DNA from: Streptomyces rishiriensis | GTDB taxonomy: Bacteria; Actinomycetota; Actinomycetes; Streptomycetales; Streptomycetaceae | NCBI RefSeq assembly: GCF_030815485.1 | Contig: NZ_JAUSWV010000002.1 | Location: 1,798,001 to 1,862,000, forward strand | Reading direction: 5' to 3' | Length of the DNA stretch: 64,000 nt | Shown: positions 26,498 to 35,427 of the stretch, in pieces | Position numbering within the stretch: the stretch's first letter is position 1 | Layout of the letters: each line of letters starts with the position of its first letter | Translations under genes and position numbers: made by a program | Notes under the pieces: generated by a model | What the model was told of the DNA's origin: nothing | Seen by the model: only the letters and a program-made list of their open reading frames with translations | The model's database searches: none

Positions 26498-27433
26498 GTG
26501 ATCGAGCTCGAGGGGGTTCCCGAGCTGATCGACCCGGTCATGGTGGCCGCGTTCGAGGGCTGGAACGATGCCGGCGACGCCGCCTCCACCGCGGTCGGAC
26601 ACCTGGAGCGGGAGTGGAAGGGCGAGGTGTTCGCGGCGCTGGACGCCGAGGACTACTACGACTTCCAGGTGAACCGTCCCACGGTGTGGTTGGACGCCGG
26701 CGTGCGCAAGATCACGTGGCCGACGACAAGGTTGTCGGTGGTCCGGGTGGGCGGCGACAAGCCACGCGACCTGGTCCTCGTGCGCGGCATCGAACCGTCC
26801 ATGCGCTGGCGCTCGTTCTGCAACGAGCTGCTGGGATTCGCGCACGAGTTGGGCGTCGAGCTGGTGGTCATCCTGGGCGCCCTGCTCGGTGACACGCCGC
26901 ACACGCGTCCGGTGCCGATCAGCGGGACCACGTCCGACGCGGACCTGGCGCAGCGGATGAACCTGGAGGAGACCAAGTACGAGGGCCCCACGGGCATCGT
27001 CGGCGTCCTCCAGGAGGCGTGCACGCACGCGGGGGTGCCCGCGGTGAGCCTCTGGGCGGCCGTGCCGCACTACGTCTCGCAGCCGCCGAACCCGAAGGCG
27101 ACGCTGGCCCTCCTCAACCGCCTGGAGGACCTGATCGACGTACGCATCCCCCTCGGCGAGCTGCCCGAGGACGCGCGTGCCTGGCAGGTGGGCGTGGACC
27201 AGCTGGCCGCCGAGGACACCGAGGTCGCCGAGTACGTGCAGACGCTGGAGGAGGCGCGGGACACCGCGGAGCTGCCGGAGGCGTCGGGCGAGGCGATCGC
27301 CCGGGAGTTCGAGCGCTATCTGCGGCGCCGGGACGGCGGCGGCCCGCCGGACCCCGGGGAGCGGACCCGTCCCCCGAAGCCGCCGAAACCGAGCGGCGAC
27401 GCCCCCGACGACGGCGATTCCTCGGAGGAATAG
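26498..27433 (+). CDS. parJ: PAC2-family protein, ParJ-like
   Basis: 311-residue cytoplasmic protein of the PAC2 (DUF75) superfamily. By family and by position next to mshC it corresponds to ParJ, an actinobacterial signature protein reported in S. coelicolor to bind ParA and restrain its polymerisation during sporulation septation. I chose GTG 26498 because GGAAGGAGG sits 6 bp before it; the frame continues 12 codons upstream. Residues 1-260 form the PAC2 core; the C-terminal ~45 residues are Pro/Arg/acidic and probably disordered. TAAGGT at 26453-26458 is a possible -10 box. Confidence 0.82.
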   Translation: MIELEGVPELIDPVMVAAFEGWNDAGDAASTAVGHLEREWKGEVFAALDAEDYYDFQVNRPTVWLDAGVRKITWPTTRLSVVRVGGDKPRDLVLVRGIEPSMRWRSFCNELLGFAHELGVELVVILGALLGDTPHTRPVPISGTTSDADLAQRMNLEETKYEGPTGIVGVLQEACTHAGVPAVSLWAAVPHYVSQPPNPKATLALLNRLEDLIDVRIPLGELPEDARAWQVGVDQLAAEDTEVAEYVQTLEEARDTAELPEASGEAIAREFERYLRRRDGGGPPDPGERTRPPKPPKPSGDAPDDGDSSEE

Positions 27434-27457
27434 AGCGGCGGCCGGTCAGAGGACCGG

Positions 27458-27489
27458 GAGGGGCGGTGCGCTTCGGCGCACCGCCCCTC
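27458..27489. terminator. Bidirectional terminator between parJ and mshC
   Basis: 14-bp perfect stem GAGGGGCGGTGCGC / GCGCACCGCCCCTC closed by a stable TTCG tetraloop, between convergent genes. Confidence 0.85.
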
Positions 27490-27517
27490 GTCGTACCCGG
27501 TGTACGGGCGCCTTCGG

Positions 27518-28747
27518 CTACAGCGCCACGCCCAGCAGCGCGTCCACGGCCCGCGAGACGACACCCGGGGCGCCCATGTCCGTACCGCCGTGTTCCTGCT
27601 GGAGCGCCGCCCAGCGGTCGACGGCGGCGAGTGCGGCCGGGGCGTCGAGGTCGTTGCCGAGCGCCTCGCGGATCTCCTCGACGAGCGCCTCGGCGGGCGG
27701 CCCGTCGGGCCGGGAGACGGCTGCCCGCCAGCGCCCGAGCCGGGCTTCGGCGTCGAGGAGGACCTGGTCGGTCCACTCCCAGTCGGCCCGGTAGTGGTGG
27801 GCGAGGAGGGTGAGCCGGATGGCGGCGGGGTCGACGCCGTCCTGGCGCAGCTTCGAGACGAAGACGAGGTTGCCCCGGGACTTGGACATCTTCTCGCCGT
27901 CCAGGGCGACCATGCCGGCGTGCACGTACGCCTGGGCCATGGGGAACTCGCCGGTCAGCACCTGGGCGTGGGAGGCGCCCATCTCATGGTGCGGGAAGGC
28001 GAGGTCGGAGCCGCCGCCCTGCACGTCGAAGCCCATCCCGAGGTGGTCCAGGGCGATGGCCACGCACTCGATGTGCCAGCCGGGCCGGCCTCGGCCGAGC
28101 GAGCCGCCGTCCCAGCTGGGCTCGCCCTCGCGGGCCGCCATCCAGAGCATCGGGTCGAGCGGGTTCTTCTTGCCGGGGCGGTCGGGGTCGCCGCCGCGCT
28201 CCGCGGAGAGCAGCCGCATGGCGGCCGCGTCCAGGCCCGAGACCCTGCCGAAGTCGGGATCGGACTCGACGGAGAAGTAGGTGTCGCCGTCCAGCTCGTA
28301 GGCGGCGCCGGCGTCCCGCAGCCGCTCGACGAGCGGGACGATGCCGGGTATCGCCTCGACGGCGCCTATGTAGTGCCGCGGCGGCAGCATCCGCAGGGCC
28401 GTCATGTCCTCGCGGAAGAGCGCCGTCTCCTTCTCGGCGAGGGCGACCCAGTCGACGCCGTCGCGTTCGGCCCGCTCCAGCAGCGGGTCGTCGACGTCGG
28501 TGACGTTCTGGACGTAGTGAACCTGCCGCTTGGTGTCGAGCCACACGCGCTGAACGAGGTCGAACGCGTTGTAGGTCGCCGCGTGACCGATGTGGGTCGC
28601 GTCGTACGGCGTGATGCCGCAGACGTAGATACGGGCGACGGGACCGGGGTCGAGGGAGACCAAGCCGCCGGTCGCGGTGTCGTGGATCCTCAGGTCGCGG
28701 CCCTGACCAGGCAGGGCGGGGACCTCGGAAGCGGGCCAGGCATGCAT
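27518..28747 (-). CDS. mshC: Cysteine:glucosaminyl-inositol ligase (mycothiol synthesis)
   Basis: 409-residue class I aminoacyl-tRNA-synthetase-like enzyme that uses ATP to join cysteine to GlcN-Ins, the penultimate step of mycothiol synthesis, the actinobacterial thiol buffer. The HIGH-type motif with the zinc Cys is [14 protein letters not shown] (about 43-56), and KMSKSRGN is near residue 290. It lacks the anticodon domain of true CysS, and at about 410 residues has the MshC length. ATG at 28747; TAGGCT just upstream is a possible -10 box. It precedes parJ convergently and is followed upstream by the conserved SCO1664-DUF3090-phosphatase group. Confidence 0.95.
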   Translation of the reverse strand: MHAWPASEVPALPGQGRDLRIHDTATGGLVSLDPGPVARIYVCGITPYDATHIGHAATYNAFDLVQRVWLDTKRQVHYVQNVTDVDDPLLERAERDGVDWVALAEKETALFREDMTALRMLPPRHYIGAVEAIPGIVPLVERLRDAGAAYELDGDTYFSVESDPDFGRVSGLDAAAMRLLSAERGGDPDRPGKKNPLDPMLWMAAREGEPSWDGGSLGRGRPGWHIECVAIALDHLGMGFDVQGGGSDLAFPHHEMGASHAQVLTGEFPMAQAYVHAGMVALDGEKMSKSRGNLVFVSKLRQDGVDPAAIRLTLLAHHYRADWEWTDQVLLDAEARLGRWRAAVSRPDGPPAEALVEEIREALGNDLDAPAALAAVDRWAALQQEHGGTDMGAPGVVSRAVDALLGVAL

Positions 28748-28860
28748 GTCATGAGCCTAACCGGACGGAAGTTGCGTATACGAACCGGAGCAGGCCAGAT
28801 GGCCGGGAAGGCCCTCTTGTGTGATTCCGTCCGGCATGCGTGCCGTCCTGGGCGGAGCGG

Positions 28861-29661
28861 TCAGACCGGGGGCCAGGGGATGGCCGGCCAGTCGCCGCTC
28901 GGCTCCGGGTGCTTCCCGGCCGCCAGCAGCGCGTCGGCTCGCGCGCGGGTGGCGTCGACCTCGGCGGCGGTGAGGAGCGCGGCCAGGGTGACCGCCAGTC
29001 CCCCGCCGGGCTCCAGGGCGCCTCTGAGGCCCTTGAGCACGTCGACGGCCTCACCGGTCAGCGGCTCCCCCGCCCAGCCCCACAGGAGCGTGCGCAGCTT
29101 GTTCTCGGCGTTGAAGGTGACCCCGTGGTCGATGCCGTACAGCCGGCCGTCGGCGGTGGGCAGCAGGTGGCCGCCCTTGCGGTCGGCGTTGTTGATCACC
29201 GCGTCGAGGACGGCGAGCCGGCGCAGCCGTTCGTCGTCGGCGTGCACCAGCAGCGCGGTCCGGCCCTCGCCGACCTCCGCGAAGCCGATCGCCCGCCAGC
29301 CCGGCTCGGGCTCCTCCCCGTCCACCAGGGCCAGCAGCTCGGCCTCGGGCGCCGTCTCGATCCACAGCTGGCACATGCCCTCGCCGTACGGTCCCTCCCG
29401 CAGCACGGTGGGCGGCACGAGGCCCCAGCCGGTCGCCTCGGAGACCTCGTAGGCGGCGACCTCGCGCTGGGCGAGGGTGCCGTCGGGGAAGTCCCACAGC
29501 GGCCGTTCCCCGGCGACGGGCTTGTAGACGCAGGCGGCCTCGCGGCCCTCGTACGCGACGGTGCAGTACAGGGCCGCGTTCGAGGCGTCGCGGATGCGCC
29601 CGCGGACGGTGAGCTCGCCGCGCGCGAGGAGCTCGGCGGCGGCCGGGTCGGTGGTCGTCAC
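28861..29661 (-). CDS. SCO1664-family protein (kinase-fold, phosphatidylinositol-kinase-related)
   Basis: 266-residue protein of a family known almost only from actinobacteria beside mshC. It resembles the PI3/4-kinase fold: VYKPVAGERPLWDFPDGTLAQREVAAYEVS carries the probable ATP-contacting Lys, and VLDAVINNADRKGGHLL... with YGIDHGVTF gives the catalytic N-x-D and metal Asp. I prefer the GTG at 29661, whose GTGA overlaps the stop of the DUF3090 gene; an in-frame ATG at 29694 is the alternative. Substrate unknown. Confidence 0.82.
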   Translation of the reverse strand: MTTTDPAAAELLARGELTVRGRIRDASNAALYCTVAYEGREAACVYKPVAGERPLWDFPDGTLAQREVAAYEVSEATGWGLVPPTVLREGPYGEGMCQLWIETAPEAELLALVDGEEPEPGWRAIGFAEVGEGRTALLVHADDERLRRLAVLDAVINNADRKGGHLLPTADGRLYGIDHGVTFNAENKLRTLLWGWAGEPLTGEAVDVLKGLRGALEPGGGLAVTLAALLTAAEVDATRARADALLAAGKHPEPSGDWPAIPWPPV

Positions 29662-30248
29662 GCCCCTCGGCGGTATCCGTTCTGGCGCGGACATACGTGT
29701 CCTTCCGGATCGAGCGGCAGGCTGCACAGCGGGCACGGCGGCCGGCCCGCGTTGACGACGTCGAGGGCGCGCTTGGCGAAGGCCCTCGCCTGCGCGCCGG
29801 TGAGCCGGACCCGCAGCATCGGGGGCCCGTTCTCCTCGTCCTGGAGGAGCTTCTCCTCGGCCTCGGCGAGGTCCTCCTCGGAGTCCGCGTCGAGCTCCAC
29901 GAGGGCCTGCGCCTCGACGATCATGCGCTGTTCCTCGCCGTCCCAGGCGAGGGCCATGGTGCCGACCCGGAACTCCTCCTCGATCGGCGTGTCGAGGGGG
30001 GCCGTGTCGGTGTTCTCGGAGGGCGACATCGCGGGTACGGGGGCACTGCCGCCGGTCCGGCGTACGACCTCGTCCAGCAGTTCGTCCATGCGCTCGGCGA
30101 GCGCGGCGACCTGCGTCTTCTCCAGAGCCACGCTGGTCACCCGGGAGCCGGAGGTGGCCTGCAGGAAGAAGGTACGGCGCCCGGGCAGCCCGACCGTACC
30201 GGCCACGAAGCGGTCCGGGGGGTCGTAGAGGAACACCTGACGGGACAC
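29658..30248 (-). CDS. DUF3090 family protein
   Basis: 196-residue conserved actinobacterial protein. Visible features: an N-terminal beta-rich part, an acidic helix (DADSEEDLAEAEEKLLQDEENGP, shown here only in part in the family) and a C-terminal C-x2-C...H/C cluster CPLCSLPLDPEGHVC that looks like a zinc ribbon. Its stop overlaps the SCO1664-family start, so the two are translated together. Function unknown; the conserved linkage to mshC hints at a shared process. Confidence 0.82.
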   Translation of the reverse strand: MSRQVFLYDPPDRFVAGTVGLPGRRTFFLQATSGSRVTSVALEKTQVAALAERMDELLDEVVRRTGGSAPVPAMSPSENTDTAPLDTPIEEEFRVGTMALAWDGEEQRMIVEAQALVELDADSEEDLAEAEEKLLQDEENGPPMLRVRLTGAQARAFAKRALDVVNAGRPPCPLCSLPLDPEGHVCPRQNGYRRGA

Positions 30249-30359
30249 GTCCTGTCTCCATGGGAATCGTGGGTCATCGTGGGCCGGGGAACGAGTGGGG
30301 GAACGTCCCTGCGGGTACGCGCGCGTTTGCGGACCGCTTCACCCTACTGCGGCCGACGA

Positions 30360-31046
30360 TCACGGTGCGCCCGCACCGCCCCCGACCGTCGCGTCCCCGG
30401 CCGGCGGCTCCTCGCGCGGGGCCAGCGACGCGAAGTCGCCGGTGTCGCCGAGGCGCACGAGAAAGGGGCGCAGCCGGGTGTAACGGATCGCGGTGACGGA
30501 ACACGGTTCCACAGAGATCCGCTGGAAGAGGTCGAGATGAAGCCCGAGGGCGTCCGCCACGAGCGACTTGATGATGTCGCCGTGCGAGCACATGAGATAG
30601 ACGGCGTCGGCGCCGTGGTCGCGCTCCACGCGCGCGTTCCACTCCCGTACCGCCTCGGCGGCGCGGGTCTGCATGGCCCGCATGGACTCGCCGCCGGGGA
30701 AGGCGGCGGCGGAGGGGTGCGCCTGCACGACCTCCATCAGCGGCTCGTCCATCAGTTCGGCGAGTTTGCGTCCGGACCAGTCGCCGTAGTCGCACTCCCC
30801 GATCCGCTCGTCGGTGTGGACGCGCAGCCCGGGGCGGGCGTCGAGGAGCGGCCTGACGGTCTCCTGGCAGCGCTGGAGGGGGCTCGCGACGACTTCGGCG
30901 ATCGGCAGCGCGTCGAGCCGCCCGGGCAGGGCGGCGGCCTGCGCGGCTCCCCGCTCGTCGAGGGCGACGCCGGGCGTCCGGCCGGCGAGCAGTCCGGAGG
31001 TGTTGGCGGTGGACCGGCCGTGCCGGACGAGGATCAACGTGGGCAT
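30360..31046 (-). CDS. Histidine phosphatase (phosphoglycerate-mutase family)
   Basis: 228-residue enzyme with the catalytic RHG at residues 8-10 (LVRHGRSTANT) and the second His in MCSHGDIIKS near residue 150. It belongs to the mshC-associated branch of the family rather than glycolytic mutase. ATG at 31046 chosen because it puts RHG in its normal place; the frame continues upstream as shadow. Substrate unknown. Third gene of the conserved minus-strand block, 111 bp before the DUF3090 gene; divergent from the CorA gene. Confidence 0.85.
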   Translation of the reverse strand: MPTLILVRHGRSTANTSGLLAGRTPGVALDERGAAQAAALPGRLDALPIAEVVASPLQRCQETVRPLLDARPGLRVHTDERIGECDYGDWSGRKLAELMDEPLMEVVQAHPSAAAFPGGESMRAMQTRAAEAVREWNARVERDHGADAVYLMCSHGDIIKSLVADALGLHLDLFQRISVEPCSVTAIRYTRLRPFLVRLGDTGDFASLAPREEPPAGDATVGGGAGAP

Positions 31047-31108
31047 GCGGCCCAGGGTAGGCGCACGCGGGCGTGCGCCGGTGAGCGTCCGGAAGGAGAA
31101 CGCGCCGA

Positions 31109-32104
31109 GTGATCGTCGACTGCGCCGTCTACCGCGACGGGCACCGCACGGAGGGCCCGGAGGACTTCTCGGACGCCCTGGCCGAGGCACGGGCCGCGGG
31201 CGGTTTCGTGTGGATCGGGCTGCACGAGCCGACCGAGAAGGAGTTCGAGCACGTCACGCAGGAGTTCGGCCTGCACCCGCTGGCCGTCGAGGACGCCCTG
31301 AAGGCCCACCAGCGGCCCAAGCTGGAGGTCTACGACGACTCGCTCTTCCTGGTGTTCAAGCCGGTCGTCTACGAGCCCGAGAGCGACGCGGTCTCCTCCG
31401 GTGAGGTGATGGTCTTCCTCGGTGACGGCTTCGTGGTGAGCGTCCGGCACGGCGAGGGCGCCCCGCTGGCCGCCGTACGGCACCGGCTCGAGCATGAGCC
31501 GCACCTCCTCGCCAAGGGCCCCACGGCGGTGGTGTACGCCATCGCCGACGCCACCGTGGACCACTACCTGGACGTGGCGACAGAGCTCCAGACGGACCTG
31601 GAGGAACTGGAGGCGGAGGTGTTCTCGCCGGATGGCGGCGGCTCACGGCACACGGCGTCGCGGATCTACCGGTTCAAGCGGCAGGTCCTGGAGTTCCGCC
31701 GGGCCACCGGCCCGCTCGGGCCGCCGCTGACCCGGCTGGCGGGCACCGGCGCCGCCGGGTCGGGGGTGCCTTTCGTCGACGACCGGGCGCGGCCCTTCTT
31801 CCGTGACGTCAGCGACCATCTCACGCGGGTGAACGAGTCCGTGGAGGGACTGGACCGGCTGGTCACGGACGTCCTCTCGGCGCACCTGGCGCAGATGAGC
31901 GTCCGGCAGAACGACGACATGCGGAAGATCTCGGCGTGGGCGGCGATGGCCGCGGTCCCCACGATGATCGCGGGGATCTACGGCATGAACTTCGAGCACA
32001 TGCCGGAGCTGCGGTGGGTGTGGTCGTACCCGGCGGTGATCGCGCTGATGGCCGTGCTGGAGGTGCTGCTGTACCGGTTGTTCAAGCAACGGGGATGGCT
32101 CTAG
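31109..32104 (+). CDS. CorA-family divalent-cation transporter
   Basis: 331-residue CorA/ZntB-type protein: long cytoplasmic N-terminal domain (1-265) and two C-terminal membrane helices. The pore signature is YGMNFEHMPEL (about 290-300), the GMN loop followed by MPEL. Expected cargo is Mg2+ (possibly Co2+/Ni2+/Zn2+). The GTG start at 31109 follows GGAAGGAG. Monocistronic, divergent from the histidine phosphatase gene and convergent with the ferritin-fold gene. Confidence 0.9.
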   Translation: MIVDCAVYRDGHRTEGPEDFSDALAEARAAGGFVWIGLHEPTEKEFEHVTQEFGLHPLAVEDALKAHQRPKLEVYDDSLFLVFKPVVYEPESDAVSSGEVMVFLGDGFVVSVRHGEGAPLAAVRHRLEHEPHLLAKGPTAVVYAIADATVDHYLDVATELQTDLEELEAEVFSPDGGGSRHTASRIYRFKRQVLEFRRATGPLGPPLTRLAGTGAAGSGVPFVDDRARPFFRDVSDHLTRVNESVEGLDRLVTDVLSAHLAQMSVRQNDDMRKISAWAAMAAVPTMIAGIYGMNFEHMPELRWVWSYPAVIALMAVLEVLLYRLFKQRGWL

Positions 32105-32155
32105 GACCCTCCAGGACCGCTGCGGGGAAAGGCGCCCGGGCCGGCCCGTACGGTC

Positions 32156-32944
32156 TCAGGCGAACTCGGGAGCCGTGACCGCCGGACCGCCGAGCGCGTC
32201 ACGGCGCTCGGGCATCTCCAGGGAGACCATCCGCCGCCAGCCCGCGAACCGCTCCCACGCGTACACGGCGTGGATGCCGGCCGCGAGAAGCGCCGACCTG
32301 GCCCTCGGCCAGCCGAGGATGTCTCCCATGTGGGCCATGACGGCCAGGCTCACGTCGCGGTAGATCCGGATCTCGGCGAGTGCGCAGCCGCGGAGCGTCC
32401 GCTGGATGGCGCGGCCGTGCCCCGCGCGGGCGAGGCGCAGCAGTTCCTCGTGGCAGTAGGCGAGGTGGTTGTCCTCGTCGTTGGAGATCATCCTCACCGC
32501 GCGGCCCAGGTCGGGGTGGTCGGCGAAGTGCCTGCGCAGCAGCCGCATCTGCTCGGAGGCCCGCTGTTCGGTGACGCGGCTGTGGGCGAGGTAGGTGACG
32601 ATGTCGTGCGCGGTCAGCGGATGGTCGGCCCGGAGCCGGCCGTGCGCGAGGCCGATGCCGGCGCGTTCCAGGAGCATCGTGTAGTCGGTGTCGCGGGGGA
32701 CGGGCACCGGGGCGAGCCCACGCTTGCGCATCAGGGCGTTGAAGATCCGCCCGTGCTTGTCCTCGTCGGCGCCGTGACGGGCGATCCTCGGAGCCAGGTG
32801 GCGCTCGCTCTGCGGGACGAGCGCGGCGATGCGGGCGTTCTCCCAGCCGCCCTGCGACTCCCCGCCGGCGGCGATGGAACAGAACAGCGCGAAGGACTCG
32901 TCGTTGTCGACGATCTCCTGGAACAGTCTCTTGGCCGAAAGCAT
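32156..32944 (-). CDS. Ferritin-like domain protein
   Basis: 262-residue helical protein. Metal-ligand motifs of the ferritin-like superfamily appear twice: DEDKHGRIFN near residue 60 and EDNHLAYCHEELL near residue 156, giving paired E/D-x-x-H ligands for a di-iron site. No signal peptide. May bind or oxidise iron, or be a hydroxylase-like oxidase; I cannot decide. Monocistronic with a leader region of about 240 bp. Confidence 0.75.
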   Translation of the reverse strand: MLSAKRLFQEIVDNDESFALFCSIAAGGESQGGWENARIAALVPQSERHLAPRIARHGADEDKHGRIFNALMRKRGLAPVPVPRDTDYTMLLERAGIGLAHGRLRADHPLTAHDIVTYLAHSRVTEQRASEQMRLLRRHFADHPDLGRAVRMISNDEDNHLAYCHEELLRLARAGHGRAIQRTLRGCALAEIRIYRDVSLAVMAHMGDILGWPRARSALLAAGIHAVYAWERFAGWRRMVSLEMPERRDALGGPAVTAPEFA

Positions 32945-33185
32945 CGTGGGACACCTCTCCGCATCGCGCAGGATTCCGCAGCATTCCGCAGGGAACGAGT
33001 CAAATGCGGCACGGGAGGCGCTGCAACAGCTGTGTCGGACAACTCCGCCGAACGAGGGACCCCGAGAGTCGGCCCGGGAGCGTAACCGCGCGCCGTGTGG
33101 CGCGTTGTTCCGCGTGACGGCCGTGGCGGGGAAGACCCCCGAGCCCCCACCACGGCCGCTGGAATTCCCGGAGCCCCCCGTCCCG

Positions 33186-34241
33186 TCAGACCAGGCCGGC
33201 GAGCTCGGCGGCCTGCGCGCCGGCCCGCAGCGAGGCGAGGCGCTCGTCCAGGGTGAAGCCCGCTGGGGCGAGGGTGAGCGTGGTGACGCCGGCCGCCGCG
33301 TAGGCCTTCATCCGGTCGGCGATCCGCTCCACCGAGCCCAGCAGCGTGGTCCGGTCGATCAGCTCGTGCGGGACGGCGGCCGCGGCGCCCTGCTTGTCGC
33401 CGGACAGGTACGTGTCCTGGATCTCGTCGGCCGCGGCCTCGTAGCCCATCCGGCGCGCGAGCTGGTTGTAGAAGTTCTGCTTGCGGCTGCCCATGCCGCC
33501 GACGTACAGCGCGGTGTAGGGGCGGAAGGTGTCGGCGAGCCGCTCGACGTCCTTGTCCTCGCCGAGGGCCAGCGGCAGGGTCGGACAGACGTCGAAGCCC
33601 TCGAGGGTCTTGCCGGCCTTCTCGCGCCCGGCCCGCAGATGCTTGATCGCGGTGTCCTCGAGGTGCTCGGCGGACGGGAAGATGAGCAGGGCGCCGTCGG
33701 CGATCTCGCCGGTCTGCTCCAGGTTCTTCGGGCCGATCGCGGCGATGTACAGCGGAATGTGCTCGCGCTCCGGGTGCACGGTCAGCTTGATCGGCTTGCC
33801 CGGGCCGCCCGGCAGCGGCAGCGTCCAGTGCTCGCCGTCGAAGGACAGCCGCTCCCGCGTCATCGCCTTGCGGACGATCTCGACGTACTCACGGGTGCGG
33901 GAGAGCGGCTTGTCGAACTTGACGCCGTACCAGCCCTCCGAGACCTGCGGTCCCGACACGCCGAGGCCGAGGCGGAAACGGCCGCCGGAGAGCGAGTCGA
34001 GGGTGGCCGCGGTCATCGCGGTCATCGCCGGCTGACGGGCCGGGATCTGGAAGATGGCGGAGCCGACGTCGATGCGCTCGGTCTGTGCGGCCACCCAGGT
34101 GAGCACGGTGGCGGCGTCGGAGCCGTAGGCCTCGGCGGCCCAGCAGACGGCGTATCCGAGGCGGTCGGCCTCCTGCGCGACGGCGAGGTTGTCGCCGTCC
34201 ATTCCGGCACCCCAGTAGCCGAGGTTGATCCCGAGCTGCAT
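33186..34241 (-). CDS. LLM-class F420-type oxidoreductase
   Basis: 351-residue luciferase-like monooxygenase-fold protein. The N-terminus INLGYWGAGMDGDNLAVAQEADRLGY, FRLGLGVSGPQ near residue 93 and GGMGSRKQNFYNQL near residue 248 fit the F420-dependent branch abundant in actinobacteria. It probably reduces or oxidises an organic substrate with coenzyme F420; substrate unknown. A perfect 14-bp palindrome overlaps its leader and ribosome site (34253-34266), suggesting TetR-type control. Confidence 0.85.
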   Translation of the reverse strand: MQLGINLGYWGAGMDGDNLAVAQEADRLGYAVCWAAEAYGSDAATVLTWVAAQTERIDVGSAIFQIPARQPAMTAMTAATLDSLSGGRFRLGLGVSGPQVSEGWYGVKFDKPLSRTREYVEIVRKAMTRERLSFDGEHWTLPLPGGPGKPIKLTVHPEREHIPLYIAAIGPKNLEQTGEIADGALLIFPSAEHLEDTAIKHLRAGREKAGKTLEGFDVCPTLPLALGEDKDVERLADTFRPYTALYVGGMGSRKQNFYNQLARRMGYEAAADEIQDTYLSGDKQGAAAAVPHELIDRTTLLGSVERIADRMKAYAAAGVTTLTLAPAGFTLDERLASLRAGAQAAELAGLV

Positions 34242-34252
34242 GGCCGATCCCC

Positions 34253-34266
34253 TTACTGATCAGTAA
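34253..34266 (-). promoter_or_regulatory. TetR-type palindrome over the LLM gene leader
   Basis: TTACTGATCAGTAA, a perfect 14-bp palindrome 12-25 bp before the ATG at 34241. In the minus-strand reading its last bases run into TAAGGGG, the ribosome site, so a bound protein would cover the translation start region. The TTACT...AGTAA form is typical of TetR-family operators. Confidence 0.55.
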
Positions 34267-34440
34267 CGACGCTGTTGCGCAGACCTTAGCGCGGGCGGCG
34301 GGGCCCGGGGAGGGCGGTGTGGCGAGGGTCGCGCCGATCGGAGAAGGGGGCGCGGCCTGCGGAACTCGGCTTCCGCTCCCGGAGATTCGGTTGTCCACAG
34401 GCAACCCACTGCCCAGTTCTGGCCAGTAATCTCGGCGTCC

Positions 34441-35427
34441 ATGGAGCAGAGGCATCTCGGCCGCACCGGCCTGCGCGTGTCCCGCATCGGGCTCGGCACC
34501 CTGACCTGGGGCCGCGACACCGACGAGCACGACGCCGCGGACGTCATGAAGACGTTCTGGGAGGCGGGCGGGACCCTCGTGGACACGGCCGACGTGTACG
34601 GCGACGGGGACGCCGAATACCTGCTCGGTCGGCTGCTGGACGGCCTGGTGCCGCGCCGGGACCTGATCATCTCGACCAAGGCGGGCAGTGTCCCCGACCC
34701 GGACCGCCGCTACGACGGCTCACGGGGGCACCTCCTCGCCGCCCTCGACGCCTCCCTGGCCCGGCTGGGCACGGACCACGTCGACCTGTGGCAGGTGCAC
34801 GCCTACGACCCGGACACCCCGCTGGAGGAGACCCTCCAGGCCCTCGACATCGCTGTCGCCAGCGGCCGGGCACGCTACGCCGGGGTCTCCAACTTCTGCG
34901 GCTGGCAGCTCGCCAAGGCGGCCACCTGGCAGCTCTGCGCGCCGGGCACCCGGACCCGCCTCGCGGCGACACAGATGGAGTACTCGCTGCTCCAGCGCGG
35001 CGTCGAGCGTGAGGTGCTGCCGGCCGCCCTGGATCTGGGCATCGGCCTGCTCCCCTCCTCGCCGCTGGGCCGCGGCGTCCTCACCGGCAAGTACCGGGGG
35101 GACGCGCTGCCGCCCGACTCGCGCGGCGCCTCGGACCACTTCGGGCTCTTCGTCGAGCCGTATCTCGACGACACCGCGAGCCGCATCGTGGACGCCGTGT
35201 CGACCGCGGCGGACGGGCTGGCGGTGACCCCGCTCCAGGTCGCCCTCGCCTGGGTCCGCGACCGGCCCGGCGTGGCCGCCCCGATCGTCGGCGCGCGCAA
35301 CGCGCAGCAGCTCACGGCGGCGTTGTCAGTGGAGGCCCTTAGTCTTCCTGACGAGATCTGCCGGGCCCTCGACGACGTGTCGGCGCCCGTGCACCGCTAT
35401 CCCGATCACGACTGGAGCACGCTGTGA
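34441..35427 (+). CDS. Aldo/keto reductase
   Basis: 328-residue NADPH-dependent TIM-barrel reductase. The tetrad is visible: D in VDTADVYGDGD (with Tyr), K in IISTKAG, and H in WQVHAYDP. GVSNFCGWQL and VAAPIVGARN bind the cofactor. Substrate unknown. The stop of this gene overlaps the start of the RecD2-like gene (ATGAGCAC region, 4 bp), so they are co-transcribed. Confidence 0.9.
   Translation: MEQRHLGRTGLRVSRIGLGTLTWGRDTDEHDAADVMKTFWEAGGTLVDTADVYGDGDAEYLLGRLLDGLVPRRDLIISTKAGSVPDPDRRYDGSRGHLLAALDASLARLGTDHVDLWQVHAYDPDTPLEETLQALDIAVASGRARYAGVSNFCGWQLAKAATWQLCAPGTRTRLAATQMEYSLLQRGVEREVLPAALDLGIGLLPSSPLGRGVLTGKYRGDALPPDSRGASDHFGLFVEPYLDDTASRIVDAVSTAADGLAVTPLQVALAWVRDRPGVAAPIVGARNAQQLTAALSVEALSLPDEICRALDDVSAPVHRYPDHDWSTL

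Noticed and set aside
24374..27070. 898-codon minus-strand frame opposite the deaminase, GntR and parJ genes
   Set aside because: Crosses three well-supported plus-strand genes and the GntR promoter; no recognisable domain.
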